From Dryomyza anilis (lineage: Eukaryota; Arthropoda; Insecta; Diptera; Dryomyzidae), in NCBI GenBank assembly GCA_951804985.1, contig OX638132.1, positions 42,582,791 through 42,646,790 of the forward strand: a stretch of DNA of 64,000 nucleotides, given 5' to 3'. Each line of letters opens with the position of its first letter. Position 1 is the first letter of the stretch. Both the position numbers and the translations under genes were made by a program. The notes under the pieces were generated by a model. That model did not search any database. It was not told the origin of the DNA and was given only the letters and a program-made list of their open reading frames with translations. This document shows, in pieces, positions 59,976 through 64,000 of the stretch.

Positions 59976-60377
59976 AAATTGTGTTCTTGACAAATTTCAA
60001 AATGGTAATTTGAAGGCATCACATGAAAAAAAAATCTTTAATTGTATGAATGGTTGAAGTATTATTATTATGAAATTTATTGATTGAATAAAATTACAAA
60101 AAATAAACTTACGAGCTAGGCACTAACTACTAAGGTGAAGTAATATAGGTTAATTCATTTAGACAGCATACAGAATGCTGAGAAGGTCAAGAAGAAAAAT
60201 ATTGAAAATAAATGTTTTTGACGTTAATTTTCTCTCTGTTATCAGAATTTCACTTCACAATTTAACTATTTAATTTTTCAATATACGGTGCACAGTGTGC
60301 CCAAACGCTCTGAAATCGGGTGAAATTCAGTATTTACGGAACCACTCAACCGATTTAAAAAATTTAAAAGGGTTATA
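59976..60377. other. Non-coding AT-rich stretch
   Basis: Nothing recognised apart from a short ATT-rich tract near 60,060. Confidence 0.4.
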
Positions 60378-60560
60378 CAGAGAAAACTTGAGAGAACTTA
60401 AGTTTTGAAATTACAGTTTATATCTTTAATGGCTATGGAGATAAAAATAAGAAAAGTTGTAATTTTTTTCATGAAAAATCTTTCAAAAATTCTAAAAAAA
60501 TCCAAAAGTTATCCGATTTTTAAAATTCTTTTGTTTATGAAAAGCTTACATTGAAAACTA
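60378..60560. repeat. Left arm of a long imperfect inverted repeat
   Basis: It matches the reverse complement of 61,965-62,140, with shared stretches such as TTCATGAAAAATCTTTCAAAAATT and ATCCGATTTTTAAA. Identity is about 80% by eye. The loop between the arms is about 1.4 kb and contains mini-me-like element D. Confidence 0.7.
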
Positions 60561-60925
60561 GTTTTAGATTAGTCGATTTAGCGATGTCCGTCTGTCCTTT
60601 GTCTGTCTGTTGAAATCACGATTACAGAAAAAGTAGAAGAGCTAGAGCAATGAAACATTAGATTTAGATTACTTATATATCTAAGCTGTCTGAACAAGAT
60701 CGGTCTATTGTGACCTGAGAACCGACCACTTAAATTCAAATACCTCATATAAAATGTATATCTACAGATCAATTTGAATGTATACGTTAGGTAAACTTTT
60801 TTGGTAAAATATATATTGACTCATGCTCGGCTTAGACCGACTATAATTTTGATAATCCTAACTATCATAATAACACCTACTTTAAAATTTTCCATGTATT
60901 CTAACCTTCCCAACTGGTTAATTTT
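60561..60925 (+). mobile_element. mini-me-like element D
   Basis: GTCGATTTAGCGATGTCCGTCTG, then TCTGTCTGTTGAAATCACG, and the 200 bp that follow match element B. It ends GGCTTAGACCGACTATAATT and CCATGTATTCTAACCTTCCC. There is no long (TA)n here. Confidence 0.6.
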
Positions 60926-60929
60926 TTTT

Positions 60930-61515
60930 TTGACAGAAAAGTTTTCAAAGTTCAAAGTCATTATTTCTACGTATTTCTGACTCTTACTTATTTTTTGCCC
61001 GGCGAAGTATATGTACAGGGCAGCATTTTTGCTCATTTTTACTCATTTTTTAATGGGACTATAGATTAAAACCGTTATATCTCACTTTATAATATATATA
61101 TATTCCTAAACATGTTTTAATAAAGCATACGTACTATTGTATATTAGGTAAAAGTGATAAGGTTAAGACTTATTTAGATATATTTAATCAAATTTTTTTT
61201 TCTATATTTATTTTTTTATTTTTCTTATTTAAAAAAAAAGTTTTCTGAAACTATATACAGATTGTCTTTATATTCGCCTTGAAATTTTTTCTTTTCAATT
61301 ATACCAAACTATTATATATATTCACTTTGCACACCGGCAGAAAAGTTTTCGAAGCCCAACGTAAAAATTTAGGTATGCTATATGAATGATAAATTAGAAA
61401 CATTTTTTAACCTTAGTTTTTTGCCCGTCCTACTATATATGCAGGACAACATTATTTCAGAAAATATAAATTTTTTAAAAGGACTTGCCATAGAACCATT
61501 ATATACACTTGTATA
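60930..61515. repeat. Pair of diverged direct repeats about 400 bases apart
   Basis: GACAGAAAAGTTTTCAAAG..TTTTTTGCCCGGCGAAGTATATG (60,931-61,090) resembles GGCAGAAAAGTTTTCGAAG..TTTTTTGCCCGTCCTACTATATA (61,338-61,510). They are old copies of an unknown repeat. Confidence 0.6.
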
Positions 61516-61964
61516 AATATCCTTAAAACTGCTTACTTAAAATTTTAATTTTGAAAACTTTATCGCAAGGGGTCAAAGCCAAAAAAAAAATTAAAAACTT
61601 GAACTTTGACCAGTGTTGTCAGATTGGTTAAATATATTTCAGATAGATTTAAAAGATTTTCAGTAATCAAAATAAATATAACTTACGGAGATTTGCGTAA
61701 AAGTCCAATTTTCCAAAAAAAAAGGAAAATAAAAAAAAAATCGAATTTACAATTTTATATTTACTAAACCACATGAGATATTTAAAAACGGTTTTCAGTT
61801 TGTGATTTATGTATTAATTGTTTATAAATACAAATATTTTGATTTCACGATAAAATGTACAATCTATGTATAAATTTGAAAAGTAAAGTCTTCAAAAATT
61901 AAAAAAAAAATCATGTTTAAGTCTATATCTTTAAAACTAATCAAGGTATTTTCTCATGTAAGCA

Positions 61965-62140
61965 CATTTTCTTTAGATCTTAAAGTAAATTTTCATAAAC
62001 AAAAGAAATTTAAAAATCGGATAAATTTTGGATTTTTTACAATTTTTGAAAGATTTTTCATGAACAAATTTTCAACTTTACTGATTTTTATCTCCAAATA
62101 CAAACTCTAATTTCAAAAAATAAGTTTTCTCAAGTTCAAA
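61965..62140. repeat. Right arm of the long imperfect inverted repeat
   Basis: Complementary to 60,378-60,560. Open frames over it are by-products of A/T runs. Confidence 0.7.
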
Positions 62141-63267
62141 TCTCAAGGTCAAATTTTTAAACTTTTGTATATGTTGAGATTTATTGATTTTAAAAATTTC
62201 AGTTTTTGTGAATTTTGTGATCTTGTACACAAAGCAGTTATGTTCTGTTTTAAATTTTTCGTAAACAAATGTTGAGTCTTTCAAACAGTTTTCGAAAAAA
62301 GTAAATGGCGCCTGAAATTGGAAAGATGACTTAACCTGTATATACTTCAACCATGATTTTATGTATTTTTTGTATCTAATATGACTTATCAGCTTATGCA
62401 CTCAAGCTTTTTTTATAAATATTTGCAGCTTCTGGTATGTTCTCACTACAATTCTGAGTGCACTACGAATGCGGATTAGAATTCACAATCCAACTCTGAC
62501 GTGTCGTAGCAAACATATTCACACTGAGTTCCATTAGAGTATTTAAAAAATCAAATTCGTAGAGGAGATTTGGATTTTCGCTACGGAGGGACTTAGTTTT
62601 GTTGTGTTTATATTACGAACAAGTTCTTTTTTGATATCTTTAATTATGTATTTTTTTATATTTATTTGTAAGTTTGTTGCTTACAAATATACTTAAATAT
62701 TTTTCTTGCAAAATGATAAAACTACAAATTTCAACATTTTTAGGTTTTGGCATTTTTAATTTCTACATTCTCGGTGTCCTCAACACCCTAAGAGTACGCT
62801 TACTGCAAATGTTGAAAAGAAAAATTCGTAAAATTGTTCAAAACAGCAGTTTTTCTCAGTTTGTATTTGTTCAATTTAAATTTTATGATTTCAAAACTTA
62901 AATTTATATAGTAACCAAGAAAAAAATTGAAAAAAGTTAGTCAATAGTGTTATTTTTTTTCTTAAATGGGATACATGGCGTTACATAACAAGTAATAAAA
63001 AACATTTATTTCCACTAAATAATAACGTATATTATTTATAATTTTCTGTATCTTTAGATAAGTCTTGATTTTTTTGTTATTTATATCTCGCAAACAAATT
63101 GGTTCACGCATAAAAGCAAATTGAAGTCAAAGATTTTCTGTATCTAATATAATTCTTAATTCTTAGTAAAAATTTTATTAGGGCCATGCTCATGAACTGA
63201 TCATGTCATTATTTGAGATGATCTTGATATGACGAAGACCAAGTGGCGTAACAGATTGGGTACATAC
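62141..63267. other. Non-coding AT-rich stretch
   Basis: No gene or element recognised. Slightly less AT-rich sequence at 62,440-62,600 has no identifiable ends. Confidence 0.4.
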
Positions 63268-64000
63268 TGTGTGAGCGTCAACGCACGCGTGCTCCGTCCG
63301 TCGTTTCTTAGTCTAAGTTCTGTTTAATGTGACCGTCCAACAATAAAACAAGAACAAGCAACAATAACTACTAAGTTTTATAAAACACAAATTAAAATAA
63401 ATATACAGTCAACAATAATTTAAAATTAAACAAAACAATCAATACTCTACAATAACAACAATAAATAAACAGAACCGGTTTCGCACTGCCTGCTGAGTTG
63501 CTGCACTCGCTGCTTTTTGCAATTTCCAACGCAAATGGCTTTTCTATGCTATTTGCTGCAATTGCACAGGTTTGTTGCGGTATTCCCTCCCTCCTCCATT
63601 CTACTCCACGCTACTAGCGCGTGCGATTAAGGTTGCACTGAGTGTGTACAGGGCCGAAGTGTCAGCTAAAACCCATACCATTACAATACAGCCAAAGGAC
63701 CTGGAAGAAGTAACAACAGAATCGGTGATTTGCGACGTTCTGCACACACAGTGTGAAATAATGCGGAAAGGGCATCAAGGCACGCAAACGGCTTACGTCA
63801 TTCTGCCTGCAAATGATGCTTTTAAAATCCTAAAGGTGCAACGGATACGTATTGGCTGGGTGTCCAGTAGAGTACGTGAGAGCGTATCGCCGATTCGATG
63901 CTTCAAGTGTTGGGGACCACAGTAAACTCTGCAGAAAATGCGGTGAGGAAGGGAATTTTGCAGCGGCGTGTACAAATAAACCAAAATATGCACTGAGCAG
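63268..64000 (+). mobile_element. 5' end of a LINE, continues beyond the window
   Basis: The 5' UTR from GTCAACGCAC (63,268) matches the reverse complement of the LINE 5' end at 41,283-41,690: both share CCGTCCGTCGTTT, GCTGCAATTGCACAGGTTTGTTG, TATTCCCTCCCTCC and CTACTAGCGCG. ORF1 follows here. Confidence 0.7.
63630..64000 (+). pseudogene. LINE ORF1 (zinc-knuckle, R1-like), frameshifted, partial
   Basis: The frame has ITIQPKDLEEVTTESVI, then RIGWVSSRVRESVSPIRCF, a signature of the RNA-binding ORF1 of R1/I-type LINEs. The first zinc knuckle begins CFKCWG at about 63,905, where a one-base shift ends the frame. In the next phase DHSKLCRKCGEEGNF and AAAC continue, with the knuckle His replaced by Asn. 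ORF1 is short at its N-terminus. The rest lies outside the window. Confidence 0.65.

Overview
The window is repeat-dominated DNA from an AT-rich animal genome. It contains no operons, no rRNA genes and no intact cellular gene. Several repeats with an internal core next to (TA)n and GTCT/GTCC runs look like the mini-me elements of flies. The retroelements (Ty3/gypsy with insect-type LTR ends, RTE, R1/jockey-like and RNase H-bearing LINEs) and hAT/piggyBac-like transposons also fit an insect, most likely a higher dipteran. The species cannot be told from the sequence.

Bases 1-34,572 are a tandem array of one Ty3/gypsy-type LTR retrotransposon, all on the minus strand. Five internal regions (pol on the left, gag on the right) alternate with single shared LTR-like blocks of about 2.2-2.55 kb that are full of (TA)n and T/C-rich sequence. 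Spacing between homologous points is about 7.1, 5.3, 8.2 and 7.2 kb. Every copy that can be compared has the same frameshifts in gag, in the reverse transcriptase catalytic box and in the integrase core. The array therefore seems to have grown by DNA-level recombination of an already dead element. Copies differ by private or patchily shared rearrangements: a 287-bp integrase duplication in copies 2-5, a 2.3-kb deletion in copy 2, a 613-bp duplication in copy 3, and a micro-inversion in copies 1 and 4.

From 34,573 to about 37,150 the array is cut off against a second Ty3/gypsy remnant of 297/17.6 type. It has a gag fragment, a leader, a primer-binding site and two LTRs in tandem. An unidentified repeat-bearing segment follows.

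From about 38.3 to 46 kb there are two degenerate LINEs on the minus strand, with a hAT-type MITE (8-bp target duplication) and a mini-me-like element between them. From 46 to 50.4 kb there are a (TA)n tract, a perfect 24-bp hairpin, a piggyBac-like MITE flanked by TTAA, another mini-me-like element, and one possible terminal exon of a host gene at 50.4-50.5 kb.

From 50.8 to 58.3 kb is a nested cluster. It holds a tRNA-derived SINE pair, a hAT element of 1.48 kb with a perfect 8-bp target duplication whose empty site is visible in a paralogous sequence at 58.1 kb, and a second hAT element of 4.3 kb that contains an RTE LINE fragment and a mini-me-like element. From 58.4 to 60 kb lies an RNase H-bearing LINE fragment. 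From 60 to 63.2 kb are non-coding repeats, including a long inverted repeat. At 63.27 kb the 5' end and ORF1 of a LINE begin. That LINE shares its 5' UTR with the LINE at 38-41.7 kb, and it runs off the window.
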